Of a DNA stretch of 64,000 nucleotides, positions 44,656 to 54,874 are shown piece by piece; the first letter of the stretch is position 1, and each line of letters starts with the position of its first letter. Under the pieces are notes generated by a model. The model searched no databases and was not told the origin of the DNA. It worked only from the letters and a program-made list of their open reading frames with translations. Location: NCBI GenBank assembly GCA_945881965.1, contig CAMCVS010000001.1, positions 477,402 to 541,401 on the forward strand, written 5' to 3'. The DNA comes from Paracoccus haematequi. Its GTDB lineage: Bacteria; Pseudomonadota; Alphaproteobacteria; Rhodobacterales; Rhodobacteraceae. The position numbers and the translations under genes were made by a program.

Positions 44656-45261
44656 ATGTCAGACCCCGATCCGAAGCCAATCCGCGGGCGGCCTCGCACG
44701 ATGAAAAACGACGACGTCCTGGGCGTCGCCATGGCCGCCTATTGGCAGGGCGATCCGGCGGATGTGTCGGTGAACGCGATCACCCAGATGGCGGGGATCT
44801 CGAAACCCTCACTCTACCGCGAGTTTGGCAGCGAGGACGGGCTGAAGCTTGCGGTGCTGGACCGCTATGCTGCGCAGGTGCTGTCAGAGATGTTCGTCAT
44901 CCTGCAAGGCGGGCATGGCCTGCGCGCGACACTGGACGCGATGATCGACTTCGCCAGCGACGATCCCCGGATGGAAACCGGGTGCCTGTTCTACAAGATG
45001 CGCGCGGGCAAGCACCGGCTGGGGCCACTGACCCGCGCGCGCGTCGAACAGATCGACGCAGCGGGGCAGGCCGCCTATGCCGCGTTCCTGCAATCCCGAC
45101 GTGATGCGGGCGAAGGCATCGGCGGGCTGCCGGTGGACGTTGCGGCGGAGTATCTGGGCGAACAGATCGCGCTGGCCATCACCCGGCGCGCGGCGGGCGA
45201 AGACGCGGCCCGAATCCGCGTGATGCTGACCCTTGCGCTGTCGGTGCTGGAACGGCCCTAA
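44656..45261 (+). CDS. TetR-family transcriptional regulator
   Basis: A 201-residue repressor-type protein. An Arg/Pro-rich start ([20 protein letters not shown]) leads to the [22 protein letters not shown]. The C-terminal ligand domain includes [20 protein letters not shown]. The ligand is unknown. The start at 44656 has no clear ribosome-binding site; a later ATG at 44701 is possible but would cut the basic arm. It is divergent from the SnoaL-like gene. It converges with the zinc-finger gene with a 4-bp overlap. Confidence 0.88.
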   Translation: MSDPDPKPIRGRPRTMKNDDVLGVAMAAYWQGDPADVSVNAITQMAGISKPSLYREFGSEDGLKLAVLDRYAAQVLSEMFVILQGGHGLRATLDAMIDFASDDPRMETGCLFYKMRAGKHRLGPLTRARVEQIDAAGQAAYAAFLQSRRDAGEGIGGLPVDVAAEYLGEQIALAITRRAAGEDAARIRVMLTLALSVLERP

Positions 45262-45437
45262 TGCGTGGCGACAAAGTCCCGGTGGACGAACCGGCAATCG
45301 CAATAGGGACATTCGACCATCCCGGTCTCATGCGGCAGGGATAGCCAGACGCGCGGATGACCCAACGCGCCTTCGCCGCCATCACAGGCGACGCGCCATT
45401 GGTCCACAACCTTGGTTTCGGGGGTATCTGGGGTCAT
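45258..45437 (-). CDS. Zinc-finger (CHCC, NDUFS6-like) protein, 59 residues
   Basis: A small protein whose ligands C18 (RVACDGG), H27 (GALGHPRVW), C44 and C47 ([10 protein letters not shown]) match the CHCC zinc finger of complex I subunit NDUFS6 and its bacterial relatives. The N-terminus [18 protein letters not shown] is typical of Rhodobacterales versions. A link to complex I is known for the mitochondrial protein and is inferred here. The start at 45437 gives the full domain. Confidence 0.85.
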   Translation of the reverse strand: MTPDTPETKVVDQWRVACDGGEGALGHPRVWLSLPHETGMVECPYCDCRFVHRDFVATH

Positions 45438-45588
45438 GTCATGGGCTCCGCTGTCACGCCCGCCTTATCGCCGCAAATGCCGCGTTGCCGCAAGGGGGCA
45501 AGCGTTCAGGTCGTCATGCGGTGTGTTTTCAGAAAGGTCCGGACTTTAGGGTCCATCCTCCTCTGCTCTCCGCTAGCGTGTTCGCACT

Positions 45589-45664
45589 GCAAGCATACTT
45601 GAGAAGTACTTGATCTGTGCTTGCATTTTTTTTGCAAGCATGCTTTCCTAACATCAGCAAGCAT
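45589..45664. promoter_or_regulatory. GCAAGCAT repeats and hairpin upstream of P63C gene
   Basis: GCAAGCAT occurs at 45589-45596, 45634-45641 and 45657-45664. The inverted form GTGCTTGC at 45617-45624 gives a perfect 8-bp hairpin (TGCTTGCA, T7, TGCAAGCA). The repeats lie in AT-rich sequence 12-87 bp before the start and probably bind a regulator, perhaps the P63C product itself. The remaining part of the 238-bp gap (45438-45588) shows nothing else. Confidence 0.55.
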
Positions 45665-45675
45665 GAGGCGGTGTC

Positions 45676-46689
45676 ATGGATGATTCTCCACAAAGTAAAG
45701 GCGGCAAGGCGCGCGCCGACAAACTCACAAAGCTCGAGCGTTCAACTATTGCTAGACGAGGGGCACAGGAGCGCTGGGACAAGGTAAGAGAGTTACCAAA
45801 AGCAACGCATGGCTCCGCAGATCGTCCACTGCGAATTGGGGATGCAGAAATTCCCTGCTACGTACTCGAAGATGGCAGGCGCGTTCTTTCCTTGGGCGGC
45901 ATGATCCGAGCGTTGGCGATGTCTGGCGGGGGGGCAGGTAGCGGGGAGGGTGATCGCCTCTTCAAATTTATGGACGGAAAGAGCATTTCTCAATTTGTTT
46001 CTAGCGACTTGAACGACAGAATCGCTAACCCCATTCGTTTTAGAGCGCCTACTGGCGGTGTTCTTGCGACGGGTTATGAAGCTGAGATTCTTCCAGAGAT
46101 ATGTGACGCCGTTCTTTCGGCCCGCCATGCAGGTGTGCTCCAGAAACAACAACTCCATATTGCTCAGCAGTGCGAGGCGCTTGTCAGAAGTTTTGCAAAA
46201 CTTGGCATTGTTGCGTTGGTAGATGAAGCAACCGGGTATCAAGCTGAAAGGGACAGAGACGAACTCCACAGGATTCTGGAGGCGTATTTGTCGGAAGAAC
46301 GCCTTGCGTGGGCAAAACGTTTCCCTGATGAGTTTTATAAGCAGATTTATCGATTGAGAAATTGGAAATGGCCACCTATGGGTCGAGCAAAACCCGGGGT
46401 TCTTGGACATATCACGAACGACGTGGTATATGATCGCCTTCCACCCGGAGTTCTTACTGAACTGCAAAAGAGAAACCCCACGAATGAAGAAACTAAGCGC
46501 AGACAATGGAAGCACCACCAGTTTCTATCCCAAGATTTTGGTCAACCCGATCTACGGGATCATTTGCTACAAGTGATCGCCGTGATGCGAGTTTCTCGAA
46601 ACTGGGATAGTTTCAAGCGTGCATTCGATGAAGCTTTCCCAAAGCCTGGGTCTCAAATCGAGATGGAATTTCTTAGTGAGGAACAATAG
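45676..46689 (+). CDS. P63C-domain protein (mobile/phage-type)
   Basis: A 337-residue protein of markedly lower GC than its neighbours. The N-terminus (GGKARADKLTKLERSTIARR, AQERW) and the DAEIPCYVLEDGRRVLSLGG segment are as in P63C-domain (PF10546-type) proteins, which occur in phages and plasmids without known function. The C-terminal P63C part includes ERLAWAKRFPDEFYKQIYRL, PGVLGHITNDVVYDRLPPGV and HHQFLSQDFGQPDLRDHLLQ. It stands alone without phage genes. It is flanked upstream by a repeat-rich control region and downstream by a hairpin. Acquired by transfer is the natural reading. Confidence 0.85.
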   Translation: MDDSPQSKGGKARADKLTKLERSTIARRGAQERWDKVRELPKATHGSADRPLRIGDAEIPCYVLEDGRRVLSLGGMIRALAMSGGGAGSGEGDRLFKFMDGKSISQFVSSDLNDRIANPIRFRAPTGGVLATGYEAEILPEICDAVLSARHAGVLQKQQLHIAQQCEALVRSFAKLGIVALVDEATGYQAERDRDELHRILEAYLSEERLAWAKRFPDEFYKQIYRLRNWKWPPMGRAKPGVLGHITNDVVYDRLPPGVLTELQKRNPTNEETKRRQWKHHQFLSQDFGQPDLRDHLLQVIAVMRVSRNWDSFKRAFDEAFPKPGSQIEMEFLSEEQ

Positions 46690-46717
46690 TATTTCTGTTC
46701 GAGTGCAGAAGACTATT
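46685..46717 (+). terminator. Hairpin overlapping the P63C stop codon
   Basis: AATAGT-AT-TTCTG (46685-46697) pairs with CAGAA-G-ACTATT (46706-46717) around TTCGAGTG. The stop TAG lies inside the stem. There is no T-run. Confidence 0.4.
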
Positions 46718-46727
46718 CGGAGGTCGG

Positions 46728-47192
46728 TCAGGCGGGCCGAATCCGCGCCTGCCAGCAGTTGTTCCGGGCCGACCGCACATCGACAAAGGCAATCCGCGGA
46801 TCGGCGAGCACCTTTTGCGCCTGCGCGGTGATCTCAGTGGCAGGCGTGACGCGACCGGTGCCATAGACGATGCGTTCATCCGGCCCGTGCCCTTTCAGCA
46901 GGTAATCGGGGCTGGTGGTGAAAATCTCGGGCACCCCGTCGCCGACAAACGCGGCGCAGGCGTCAGCGCACAGGAACACCGGCCCGACCTCGGCATAGGG
47001 GTGCAGGGTGGCAAACGGGCGATAGGCGAGGATCAGCATCCCCGCACCTTCCGGGATATTGCATAGGCAATGGCGGCAGGGATTGCCCGCACCATCCGAG
47101 ATGTGGTGCTCGGGCGGCAGGCCATGCGCGTCGGGGGCACCGGCGCGAAAGGCAGCGGCGTGGTCGGTCGGCATCGGGTGAAAGCGGATCAT
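46728..47192 (-). CDS. DUF1203 family protein
   Basis: A 154-residue protein recognised as DUF1203: [20 protein letters not shown] with conserved cysteines, [20 protein letters not shown], and the C-terminal [17 protein letters not shown]. Function unknown; the cysteines may bind metal. It is normal in GC, unlike the P63C gene it converges with, and is divergent from adenine deaminase. Confidence 0.85.
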   Translation of the reverse strand: MIRFHPMPTDHAAAFRAGAPDAHGLPPEHHISDGAGNPCRHCLCNIPEGAGMLILAYRPFATLHPYAEVGPVFLCADACAAFVGDGVPEIFTTSPDYLLKGHGPDERIVYGTGRVTPATEITAQAQKVLADPRIAFVDVRSARNNCWQARIRPA

Positions 47193-47311
47193 CTGTGGCT
47201 CCTGTTTTGCTCAGGGAACCATCACCCGGCCATCGCCCGCGCGAAACCCGATCCTTGCGCATTCCGATTGTCGCATTTCCGTGGCAGGCTGGTGCGAAAC
47301 GGAGGGTTGCC

Positions 47312-49000
47312 ATGCTAGAACGTCACATCGCCCAAGGCGCAGGCTCCGACCCTGCCGATCTGGTCTTGCGCGGGGGCCGGGTGTTCTGCACCGTCACCGG
47401 TGACATGATCGCGGGCGATGTGGCGATCAGCGGCGATACCATCGTCGGCATCGGCGCAGAATATGACGCGGCGCGCGTGGTGGATGTGACGGGCCTGATA
47501 TTGGTGCCGGGGTTCATCGACACCCATCTGCATATCGAGAGCTCTTTGGTGACGCCGCTGGAATTCGACCGCTGCGTGACCCCGCATGGCGTGACCACCG
47601 CCATCTGCGATCCGCATGAAATCGCCAATGTGCTGGGCACCGACGGCATCCGCTGGTTCCAGCAGGCGTCCGAGCGCACCCTGATGGATATCCGCGTGCA
47701 ACTATCGTCCTGTGTGCCGTCATCGCATATGGAAACCGCAGGCGCCCGGATCGAGGCCACCGATCTGGCGCCGCTGATGGGGCATCCGTCGGGGATTGGG
47801 TTGGCCGAGATGATGAATTACCCCGGCGTGCTGGCGCGTGACGCGGGGCTGATGGCGAAACTGGCGCTATTCGCGGGTGGCCATATCGACGGGCACTGTC
47901 CGCAACTGACGGGCCGCGCGCTGAACGGTTACATCGCTGCCGGTATCCGCACGGAACACGAGGCGACGACGGTCGCGGAAGCCCGCGAGAAACTGCAAAA
48001 GGGCCTGCGCGTGCTGATCCGCGAGGGGTCGGTGTCCAAGGATCTGCACGCCCTGGCCCCCCTGCTGACCGAACGGACCAGCGCCTATATGGCGCTCTGC
48101 ACCGATGACCGGAACCCGCTGGATATTGCCGAGGAAGGCCATCTGGATCACATGATCCGCAGCCTGATCGCGCTTGGTGTGCCGCCCCTCGCCGCCTATC
48201 GCGCCGCCAGCCTGTCGGGGGCCGAGGCGTTTGGGCTGAAAGATCGTGGCCAGATCGCGCCGGGCAAGCGGGCGGATATCGTCGCGGTGGGCAGCCTTGC
48301 CGCCTGCGATGTGCGCATGGTCTGGGCGCGCGGGGTGCTGGCGGACAGTGCAGCCTTTGCCGCCCGCGCGCCCATGCCCGATATCGGGCGCGGATCGGTG
48401 CGCGCGCCGCATGTCACGCCCGCCGATTTCCGCAGCCCGGCCAACCGCACCGCGACCGACGTCATCGGCATCGTCGAGGGCCGCATCATCACGGAACACC
48501 TGCACCATGACATTCCCGTGGCCGATGGCGACAAACGCCCCGACGTGGCCCGCGACCTGATCCGCATCGCGGTGATCGAACGCCACGGGGTGAACGGCAA
48601 TATCGCCACGGGGTTCGTGCAGGGGTTCGGCCTGCACCACGGCGCGATTGCCGCCACCGTCTGCCACGACCACCACAACATCGCCTGCGTGGGGGCTGAT
48701 AACGCCGACATGGCGCTGGCTGTAAACCATCTGACCCGGATTGATGGCGGTTTCGTGGTGGTGGCGGATGGCCGCGTGCTGGCCGACCTGCCCCTGCCCA
48801 TCGCGGGATTGATGAGCGACCAACCGTTCGAACATGTCCGCGACCGCCTGCATGACTTGCGCGCCGCTGCGCGGTCATTAGGGGTGACCCTGCGCGAGCC
48901 GTTCCTTCAACTGGCGTTCCTGTGCCTGCCGGTGATCCCGGCGCTAAAGATCACGGATCGGGGGATGGTGGATGTGGTGAAGTTCGAGATTATTCCGTAG
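47312..49000 (+). CDS. ade: Adenine deaminase
   Basis: A 562-residue amidohydrolase that converts adenine to hypoxanthine. The metal-binding motif is [11 protein letters not shown] near residue 70, with [13 protein letters not shown] and the catalytic-acid region [13 protein letters not shown]. The C-terminal half has the adenine deaminase-specific [20 protein letters not shown] and [16 protein letters not shown] stretches. The start at 47312 follows GGAGGG. It may serve purine salvage alongside the pyrimidine genes at the window start. AT-rich sequence begins directly after its stop. Confidence 0.95.
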   Translation: MLERHIAQGAGSDPADLVLRGGRVFCTVTGDMIAGDVAISGDTIVGIGAEYDAARVVDVTGLILVPGFIDTHLHIESSLVTPLEFDRCVTPHGVTTAICDPHEIANVLGTDGIRWFQQASERTLMDIRVQLSSCVPSSHMETAGARIEATDLAPLMGHPSGIGLAEMMNYPGVLARDAGLMAKLALFAGGHIDGHCPQLTGRALNGYIAAGIRTEHEATTVAEAREKLQKGLRVLIREGSVSKDLHALAPLLTERTSAYMALCTDDRNPLDIAEEGHLDHMIRSLIALGVPPLAAYRAASLSGAEAFGLKDRGQIAPGKRADIVAVGSLAACDVRMVWARGVLADSAAFAARAPMPDIGRGSVRAPHVTPADFRSPANRTATDVIGIVEGRIITEHLHHDIPVADGDKRPDVARDLIRIAVIERHGVNGNIATGFVQGFGLHHGAIAATVCHDHHNIACVGADNADMALAVNHLTRIDGGFVVVADGRVLADLPLPIAGLMSDQPFEHVRDRLHDLRAAARSLGVTLREPFLQLAFLCLPVIPALKITDRGMVDVVKFEIIP

Positions 49001-49216
49001 GGCGAAGCATCTGATATGCGATCAAACATATCATACGCACAAGACACACAACGCTTCAGTCAACCCCTGGCTGAAATTTTGAGACGTTTTTTCAACCTAT
49101 GCTGCGACAGAATCGAAGGGCAGTTCTGAGCCCTTAACGTACTATCAGTGCAAGGCTGGACCTCATGGGCATGTGTATGCTACGCCCGATTGAACATTAT
49201 CAATATTGGTTTGTGG
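49001..49216. other. AT-rich intergenic region after ade
   Basis: No gene is visible. It contains TGATATG-N8-CATATCA, TTCAG..CTGAA followed by a T-rich stretch (49087-49092) that may terminate ade, and AAGGGC-N8-GCCCTT (49116-49135). The composition drops to that of the PIN-like gene that follows, marking the edge of an islet. Confidence 0.4.
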
Positions 49217-49825
49217 ATGAAGCTTACCCTCGACTGGAATTGTGTAATTGAAGTTGAGGAGAACCGTTCTCAAGCCGCTTTTGTTTGTGATCTGGTCGAC
49301 CGCCATAGGAAAGGACAGTTTGAGGTAGCACTTCTTGCTGCATCTGCGTCCGAAAACTCAAGATCAAAGCGCTTTCCTGGCAACGCTAATATATTTAAAA
49401 AGAGGGTTTCAGCGCTCGGCTGGCAAGACTTGCCGCTGGTTCCTATGCCCGCGGTTTTCGATTTAAGTTACTGGGACTTCTGTTACTATGTTGCAGATGG
49501 TGAAATATTTCAGCAAGACATGGATGCGTTATGGCAAGCTATTGCCCCGAATATTCCCCGAAAACCATCCGATCACTTGCCATCGGGGATGTCGTTGCAT
49601 GATGGCACGATTCAGTCAGAACATCTTTGGAAGTGGCGAAACACATGGTGTGACGTCATTTCAGCATATTCTCACATTCACGAACGCAGAGACATTTTCG
49701 TAACCAACAATACCCGAGATTTTCAGAAAAAGTTTGCAAAGCTCTCAGCGCTCGGAATGCGCCACATAGCTACACCTTTAGAAACGCTTTCTGCGTTGGA
49801 TAAGCTTCGCTTGGCCGATGACTAG
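49217..49825 (+). CDS. PIN-like nuclease domain protein, AT-rich
   Basis: A 202-residue protein with acidic residues in PIN-domain positions: D6 (LTLDWNCVIEVE), E46 (LAASASENSRS), D146 (NTWCDVISAYSHI) and D168 (IFVTNNTRDFQKK). The last motif followed by ALGMRHIATPLETL is strongly PIN-like. Such domains are usually RNases in toxin-antitoxin or defence contexts. No antitoxin gene is adjacent. GC content is well below the flanks. The start at 49217 gives the PIN N-terminus; an upstream in-frame GTG is unlikely. The function is inferred, and the family is not known to me by name. Confidence 0.6.
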   Translation: MKLTLDWNCVIEVEENRSQAAFVCDLVDRHRKGQFEVALLAASASENSRSKRFPGNANIFKKRVSALGWQDLPLVPMPAVFDLSYWDFCYYVADGEIFQQDMDALWQAIAPNIPRKPSDHLPSGMSLHDGTIQSEHLWKWRNTWCDVISAYSHIHERRDIFVTNNTRDFQKKFAKLSALGMRHIATPLETLSALDKLRLADD

Positions 49826-49928
49826 CCCAATTTCCGCTTTGTCCGCAAAGCCACGCTTCTGAACCGTTCCGATAGCCGATAGCGAACGAACAGAGGCCAC
49901 GCAGCGACCCAGCACAAACCTAAAGCCC

Positions 49929-50516
49929 CTACCGCTGGCTATCAGCACCCTCAATCGCAAAGATCGAATCGCGCAAAGTCTCGCCCACGGTCATCGCGCC
50001 CAGCACCACGGTCGTGCTATTGCCGCCATCGTCGTTCAGAACCCATTGCCGCAGCGCGACCGGGGCATCGGTGAACATCAGTTGAATATTGCCATATTCC
50101 GGGTGTTCCGGGTCTTGGGCGGTGATCGTGGTGGCGGTGCCGTTGTAATCGTGGCCGACCACCATCCGGGCCTGCGCCAGATCGACCTGTTGCGCGAGGA
50201 TGATAGACAGCGGCGTCTTGCGCAGCGGATAGGTTTCGGGCGTCGGCCCCGATTTGGGATCATAGATTGCGACGGCCCCCGCGCTGGCCAACACCAGTGC
50301 CTTTTCCGGCGGATCATATTCGATCCGCATCCGTCCGGGGCGTTTGATGAACAGCGTCCCGGTGGATTTGGTGCCATCACCGTTGATCTGGGTGAATGTC
50401 GCCTGCGCCGTCTGCATCGCGGTCAGATAGGCGGATACCTCGGCCAGCGACAGCTTTTCGGCGGCGGCAAGCGCGGGCGACAGGGTCAGCACAAGGGCAA
50501 GGAGCGCGTTTTTCAT
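49929..50516 (-). CDS. lolA: Outer-membrane lipoprotein carrier protein LolA
   Basis: A 195-residue periplasmic chaperone that carries lipoproteins from LolCDE to LolB. Signal peptide MKNALLALVLTLSPALAAA, then LTAMQTAQATFTQINGDGTK, IKRPGRMRIEYDPPEKALVL and the ending DSIFAIEGA. It lies downstream of ftsK with a 89-bp gap, the usual order in this group. Confidence 0.92.
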   Translation of the reverse strand: MKNALLALVLTLSPALAAAEKLSLAEVSAYLTAMQTAQATFTQINGDGTKSTGTLFIKRPGRMRIEYDPPEKALVLASAGAVAIYDPKSGPTPETYPLRKTPLSIILAQQVDLAQARMVVGHDYNGTATTITAQDPEHPEYGNIQLMFTDAPVALRQWVLNDDGGNSTTVVLGAMTVGETLRDSIFAIEGADSQR

Positions 50517-50605
50517 CGTTAAGACCTAAGCAGCATCGGGGCAGCATACCAGCGGCCCCGGCATCACGTTTCTGTTCCAGGCGCAGCGGGCCAATCCTGT
50601 GCGCC

Positions 50606-53545
50606 TCAATTCTGTTCGGGCACCAGAATTTCGCGCTTGCCGACATGGTTGGCGGGCGTGACGACGCCCTGTTCTTCCATCTGTTCAACGAGTTTCGCGG
50701 CCTTGTTATAGCCGATGCCCAGCTTGCGCTGGATATAGCTGGTGGAACATTTGCGATCCTTGACCACGATGGCGACGGCGGTGTCATAGAGCGCGTCTTC
50801 CATGTCGGTATTGCCGCCCGAGGACAGGCCCAATACCGCGTCAATATCGGCCTCGCGGTCTTCGTCCGGGCCTTCGACCACCGCATTCATATAGGCGGGC
50901 GGGCCGAACGCCTTGAGGTGGTTGACGATTTCCTCGACCTCTTCATCCGACACAAACGGCCCGTGGCAGCGGATGATCTTGGCGCCACCCGCCATATACA
51001 GCATGTCGCCCATGCCAAGCAGTTGTTCCGCCCCCATCTCGCCCAGGATGGTGCGGCTGTCGATTTTCGACGTAACCTGAAACGAAATCCGGGTCGGGAA
51101 GTTCGCCTTGATCGTGCCGGTGATCACATCGACCGACGGGCGCTGCGTGGCCATGATCAGGTGGATGCCCGAGGCGCGCGCCATCTGCGCCAGACGCTGG
51201 ATGCAGGCCTCGATCTCTTTGCCCGCGACCATCATCAGGTCGGCCATTTCGTCAACGATCACAACGATATAGGGCATCTTGACCGGCTGGAATTCCTCGG
51301 TCTCGAACATCGGCTCGCCGGTATCCTCGTCGAACCCGGTCTGCACGGTGCGCGAAAACATCTCGGACCGGGCCAGCGCATCGGCCACGCGGCTGTTATA
51401 TCCGTCGATGTTGCGCACGCCCATCTTGGACATCTTGCGATAGCGTTCTTCCATCTCGCCCACGACCCATTTCAGCGCGACAACCGCCTTTTTCGGATCG
51501 GTCACCACGGGGGACAAGAGATGCGGGATGCCGTCATACACCGACAGTTCCAGCATCTTGGGGTCGATCATGATCAACCGGCAATCCTCGGGTGGCAGTT
51601 TGTACAAGAGCGACAGGATCATGGTGTTGATCGCCACCGATTTGCCCGACCCCGTGGTGCCCGCGATCAAGAGGTGCGGCATCTTGGCGAGGTTGGCGAC
51701 AATCGGCGTTCCGCCGATATCCTTGCCCAGCGCCAGCGGCAGTTTCATGTTGGTGTCGCCAAATTCGCGCGCGGCGAGGATTTCGCGCAGCACCACCTTT
51801 TCGCGGTGTTCATTGGGCAATTCGATGCCGATCACCGACCGCCCCGGCACGGTGGACACGCGCGCCGACAAGGCCGACATCGACCGCGCGATATCATCGG
51901 CCAATCCGATGACGCGGCTGGCCTTCAGCCCCGGTGCGGGTTCCAGTTCGTACATGGTGACGACCGGGCCGGGGCGGACCGACACGATATCGCCCTTGAC
52001 GCCATAGTCATCCAGCACGGTTTCCAGCATCCGCGCGTTTTCTTCCAGCGCCTCGTCGGACAGGGTATGCCGGTGCACCACGGCAGGGCTGGACAACAAC
52101 GACAGCGGCGGCAGTTCATATTCCGGCGCGCCGCCGTCGAATTTCGCCCCGTCAAACAGCGACGGCTGCACTTCGGCCTTGGCGCGGGCCGAAGGTTGCA
52201 CGGGTTTCTTCATGCCATGCTGCACGATGGCGCGGCGCGGCTCTGCCACCGGGATGGCCACGCGCGGGGCGGGCCGGACCGGCGCGACCGGCACATCGTC
52301 ATAACGGTCCAGATCATCGGCAAAGCTGTCGGCCAGCCCTGCGTCATCGTCGATCAGGGCGTCGTCTTCGGGGTGAAACGCATCGCGCGCGCGGATCGCG
52401 GGCACATCGACGAAATCAGTATGATCGGGCATCTGCCGCGCCTCTGGCGCGGGCGGCCGCCGCAGCACGGGTTCCGCGCGCAACACGGGTTCAACGCGGG
52501 GCTGTTCCAGCACCAACGGGCGCGGCCCCTTGATGCGGCCCTGCGCGGCCTGCTGAATAGCGGCGATCACCGGCGACACCATAGGCGCTGCGGGGGGCGC
52601 AACTGGCGCTGGTGCCGCCGCCCGCGCCTTGATCGCATCGGCAATCCGCGACCGGATCCGGTCATCACCGGGCGCGGGAACGCCGGTTTCGGACCAGGTT
52701 TCAACCAGTTCCGCCTCGGGCATCGGGTCGGGGACCGGCGCGGCCAATGGCGCGGACGATCGCCGCACCATCGCAGGCACCCGCGCCAGCAGCGCGGGTT
52801 TTGCCATGACCGGTTCCGCCTGCGGCATCGCGGGCCGCAGCGCCGCCTGTTCCGCGCGCCGGGCCCGCAATGCGACCGCCGCATCCATCGCCTGCCCCGC
52901 GCCACGATCCAGCAGATTGCGCAGCGCGTCATAGCCCGCGATCAGCCCCAGCCACAAAAACCGCCGCAACCGCCCCAATTCGACCCGGTCAAACCCCAGC
53001 ACATAGGCCCCGAACACCAGCACCGCCGCCGCGCTCAGCAGTGACACCAGCTTCAGCGCCACCGCCGCGCCCATCGGCAAGAGGCTCAGCAACATCCCCA
53101 AGACCATGTCGCCGAAATATCCGCCGAGGCCAAAGGATTGCACCCAACCCGCGCCGGGCAGCAGGGTTGCCGCGTGCACCGCGACCAGCGCGATCCAGAT
53201 CGGCGCCAGAATCAGCCGTTCCAATGCGCGCCCCGCCCCGCGATGCAGCGCAAACCGCAGCCCCCAGACCCCCAGCACCAATGCCAGCGACCATCCCGCC
53301 ACCCCGATCAGGATCACCACCAGCGCCGCCACCGCCGCCCCGCTGCGCCCCAGCCAGTTGTTCACCGGGCGGTCCGTCGCGGTCAGGAACGACGGATCAT
53401 CCGGCGAATAGCTGTACAGCAGCAGCGCAATCAGCAGCCCGGCCAGTATCAGCGCCAGCCCGATCACCTCGCGGCCACGCTTTTCGATGGCCTGCGCCAT
53501 GTCGGTGTCGAACAGCGGATCGCGCCCCCGGGTCTGGTATGCCAT
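50606..53545 (-). CDS. ftsK: DNA translocase FtsK
   Basis: A 979-residue septal DNA pump. Four to five N-terminal membrane helices (to about residue 190) are followed by a long Pro/Ala-rich linker (to about 450). The RecA-like motor has Walker [14 protein letters not shown] near residue 625 and Walker [15 protein letters not shown]. The C-terminal gamma winged-helix domain ([27 protein letters not shown]) reads KOPS. It is complete. The linker is shorter than in E. coli, as usual for alphaproteobacteria. Confidence 0.97.
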   Translation of the reverse strand: MAYQTRGRDPLFDTDMAQAIEKRGREVIGLALILAGLLIALLLYSYSPDDPSFLTATDRPVNNWLGRSGAAVAALVVILIGVAGWSLALVLGVWGLRFALHRGAGRALERLILAPIWIALVAVHAATLLPGAGWVQSFGLGGYFGDMVLGMLLSLLPMGAAVALKLVSLLSAAAVLVFGAYVLGFDRVELGRLRRFLWLGLIAGYDALRNLLDRGAGQAMDAAVALRARRAEQAALRPAMPQAEPVMAKPALLARVPAMVRRSSAPLAAPVPDPMPEAELVETWSETGVPAPGDDRIRSRIADAIKARAAAPAPVAPPAAPMVSPVIAAIQQAAQGRIKGPRPLVLEQPRVEPVLRAEPVLRRPPAPEARQMPDHTDFVDVPAIRARDAFHPEDDALIDDDAGLADSFADDLDRYDDVPVAPVRPAPRVAIPVAEPRRAIVQHGMKKPVQPSARAKAEVQPSLFDGAKFDGGAPEYELPPLSLLSSPAVVHRHTLSDEALEENARMLETVLDDYGVKGDIVSVRPGPVVTMYELEPAPGLKASRVIGLADDIARSMSALSARVSTVPGRSVIGIELPNEHREKVVLREILAAREFGDTNMKLPLALGKDIGGTPIVANLAKMPHLLIAGTTGSGKSVAINTMILSLLYKLPPEDCRLIMIDPKMLELSVYDGIPHLLSPVVTDPKKAVVALKWVVGEMEERYRKMSKMGVRNIDGYNSRVADALARSEMFSRTVQTGFDEDTGEPMFETEEFQPVKMPYIVVIVDEMADLMMVAGKEIEACIQRLAQMARASGIHLIMATQRPSVDVITGTIKANFPTRISFQVTSKIDSRTILGEMGAEQLLGMGDMLYMAGGAKIIRCHGPFVSDEEVEEIVNHLKAFGPPAYMNAVVEGPDEDREADIDAVLGLSSGGNTDMEDALYDTAVAIVVKDRKCSTSYIQRKLGIGYNKAAKLVEQMEEQGVVTPANHVGKREILVPEQN

Positions 53546-53563
53546 GCCTGTCCTCGTTTCCTG

Positions 53564-54748
53564 TTATCGGTACAGACAGTCGCGCAGGCGGATCAGCCCG
53601 GCTTCCATCTCGTCTTTCGGGGCCACCATGGCGACCCGCACGTAACCCTTGCCCGGACTGTCGCCCTGCGCGTCCGGCTGGCTCAGATAAGCCCCCGGCA
53701 GCACCCGCACCCCGGTGTCACGCCAGACCTTCAGCGCCGCCGCCTCGCCATCTTCGACCGGCAGCCACAAGAAAAACCCGGCCTCGGGGCCCTGATAGCT
53801 GTTCACGCCGCGAAACACCGCATCGGCGACCGTGTATTTTTCCTGATACAAGCGGCGGTTTTCCACCACATGCGCCTCGTCGGCCCACAGCGCCTCGGCC
53901 ACGCGCTGCAACGGTAGCGGCACGGGGGCACCGGCATAGGCGCGCAACTGTTTCGCCGCCGCGATGGACCGGGGCCCGCCCGCGATGAACCCGGCCCGCA
54001 GCCCCGGCAGGTTCGACCGTTTCGACAGCGAATGAAACACCGTCAACCGTTCCGGGTCTGCTCCCATCTCGGCGGCAACTTCCAGCGCGCCAGGGGGCGG
54101 CACGTCGCCACGATAGATCTCGGCGTAACATTCGTCGGCAAGGATACGAAAGCCATAGCGCTCGGCCAGCCCGATCAGTTCGCGCCAATAATCGCGCGAG
54201 GCGACGGCACCCTGCGGATTGGCGGGCGAACAGATATAGGCGGCAGCGACCCGGTTCAGCACCGCAGGCGGCAGCGCAGCATAATCCGGCAGATACCCGC
54301 CCGCCCGCACGGCAGGCACGAACACCGGCTCGGCGGCGACCGAAATCGCCCCGATCATATACACCTGATAGAATGGGTTCGGCATCAGCACGACGGGGCG
54401 CAGCCCCTTGATCCGGTCCGGCACCAGCGCCATGCAGGCGTTATACAACGCCTCGCGCGTGCCATTGGCCACCATCACCTGCGTCTCGGGATCCAGCGTC
54501 ACGCCATAGCGCCGCTGCACCCACGCCGCAGACGCCGCGCGCAGTTCCGGCGTGCCCTCGTTCGGTGGATAAACCCCGAACCCTGCCATCTCGCGCTGCA
54601 AGATTTCGGCAATCCACGCCGGAAACGCATGTTTCGGCTCGCCGATGGTCATATGCACGACCGGGCCGCCCGCCGGATGCGGGTCCAACAGCGCGCGCAG
54701 GCGCGGAAAAGCATAAGCGGGCAGGTTGGAAAACCGCTCGGGAAACAT
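53564..54748 (-). CDS. Class I/II aminotransferase (DapC-like)
   Basis: A 394-residue PLP enzyme with HMTIGEPKHAFPAWI, GVYPPNEGTPELR, YICSPANPQGAVA and the PLP-lysine motif HSLSKRSNLPGLRAGF. The wording matches the succinyldiaminopimelate-aminotransferase-like group common upstream of ftsK; the true substrate is not certain. ATG at 54748 has GAGG at suitable spacing; ATG at 54763 would add five residues. A palindromic repeat lies upstream. Confidence 0.88.
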   Translation of the reverse strand: MFPERFSNLPAYAFPRLRALLDPHPAGGPVVHMTIGEPKHAFPAWIAEILQREMAGFGVYPPNEGTPELRAASAAWVQRRYGVTLDPETQVMVANGTREALYNACMALVPDRIKGLRPVVLMPNPFYQVYMIGAISVAAEPVFVPAVRAGGYLPDYAALPPAVLNRVAAAYICSPANPQGAVASRDYWRELIGLAERYGFRILADECYAEIYRGDVPPPGALEVAAEMGADPERLTVFHSLSKRSNLPGLRAGFIAGGPRSIAAAKQLRAYAGAPVPLPLQRVAEALWADEAHVVENRRLYQEKYTVADAVFRGVNSYQGPEAGFFLWLPVEDGEAAALKVWRDTGVRVLPGAYLSQPDAQGDSPGKGYVRVAMVAPKDEMEAGLIRLRDCLYR

Positions 54749-54874
54749 GACTGACTGCCTCATCGCCGGGGTCTGGAACGCCCCGTTTCGATCACGATAG
54801 CGCAAGCGCGCGGGTTGCGTCCAGTGTCATGCCGCGCGACTGCCACGCATTGTGGCATTTGCGACAAAACCCGC

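Noticed and set aside
46190-46200. TTTGCAAA inside the P63C gene (and again in the PIN-like gene near 49735)
   Set aside because: These lie in AT-rich coding sequence where the octamer is not surprising, unlike the intergenic pair before prpE.
50396-53044. 882-codon open frame antisense to ftsK
   Set aside because: Composition is that of a shadow; FtsK is unmistakable.
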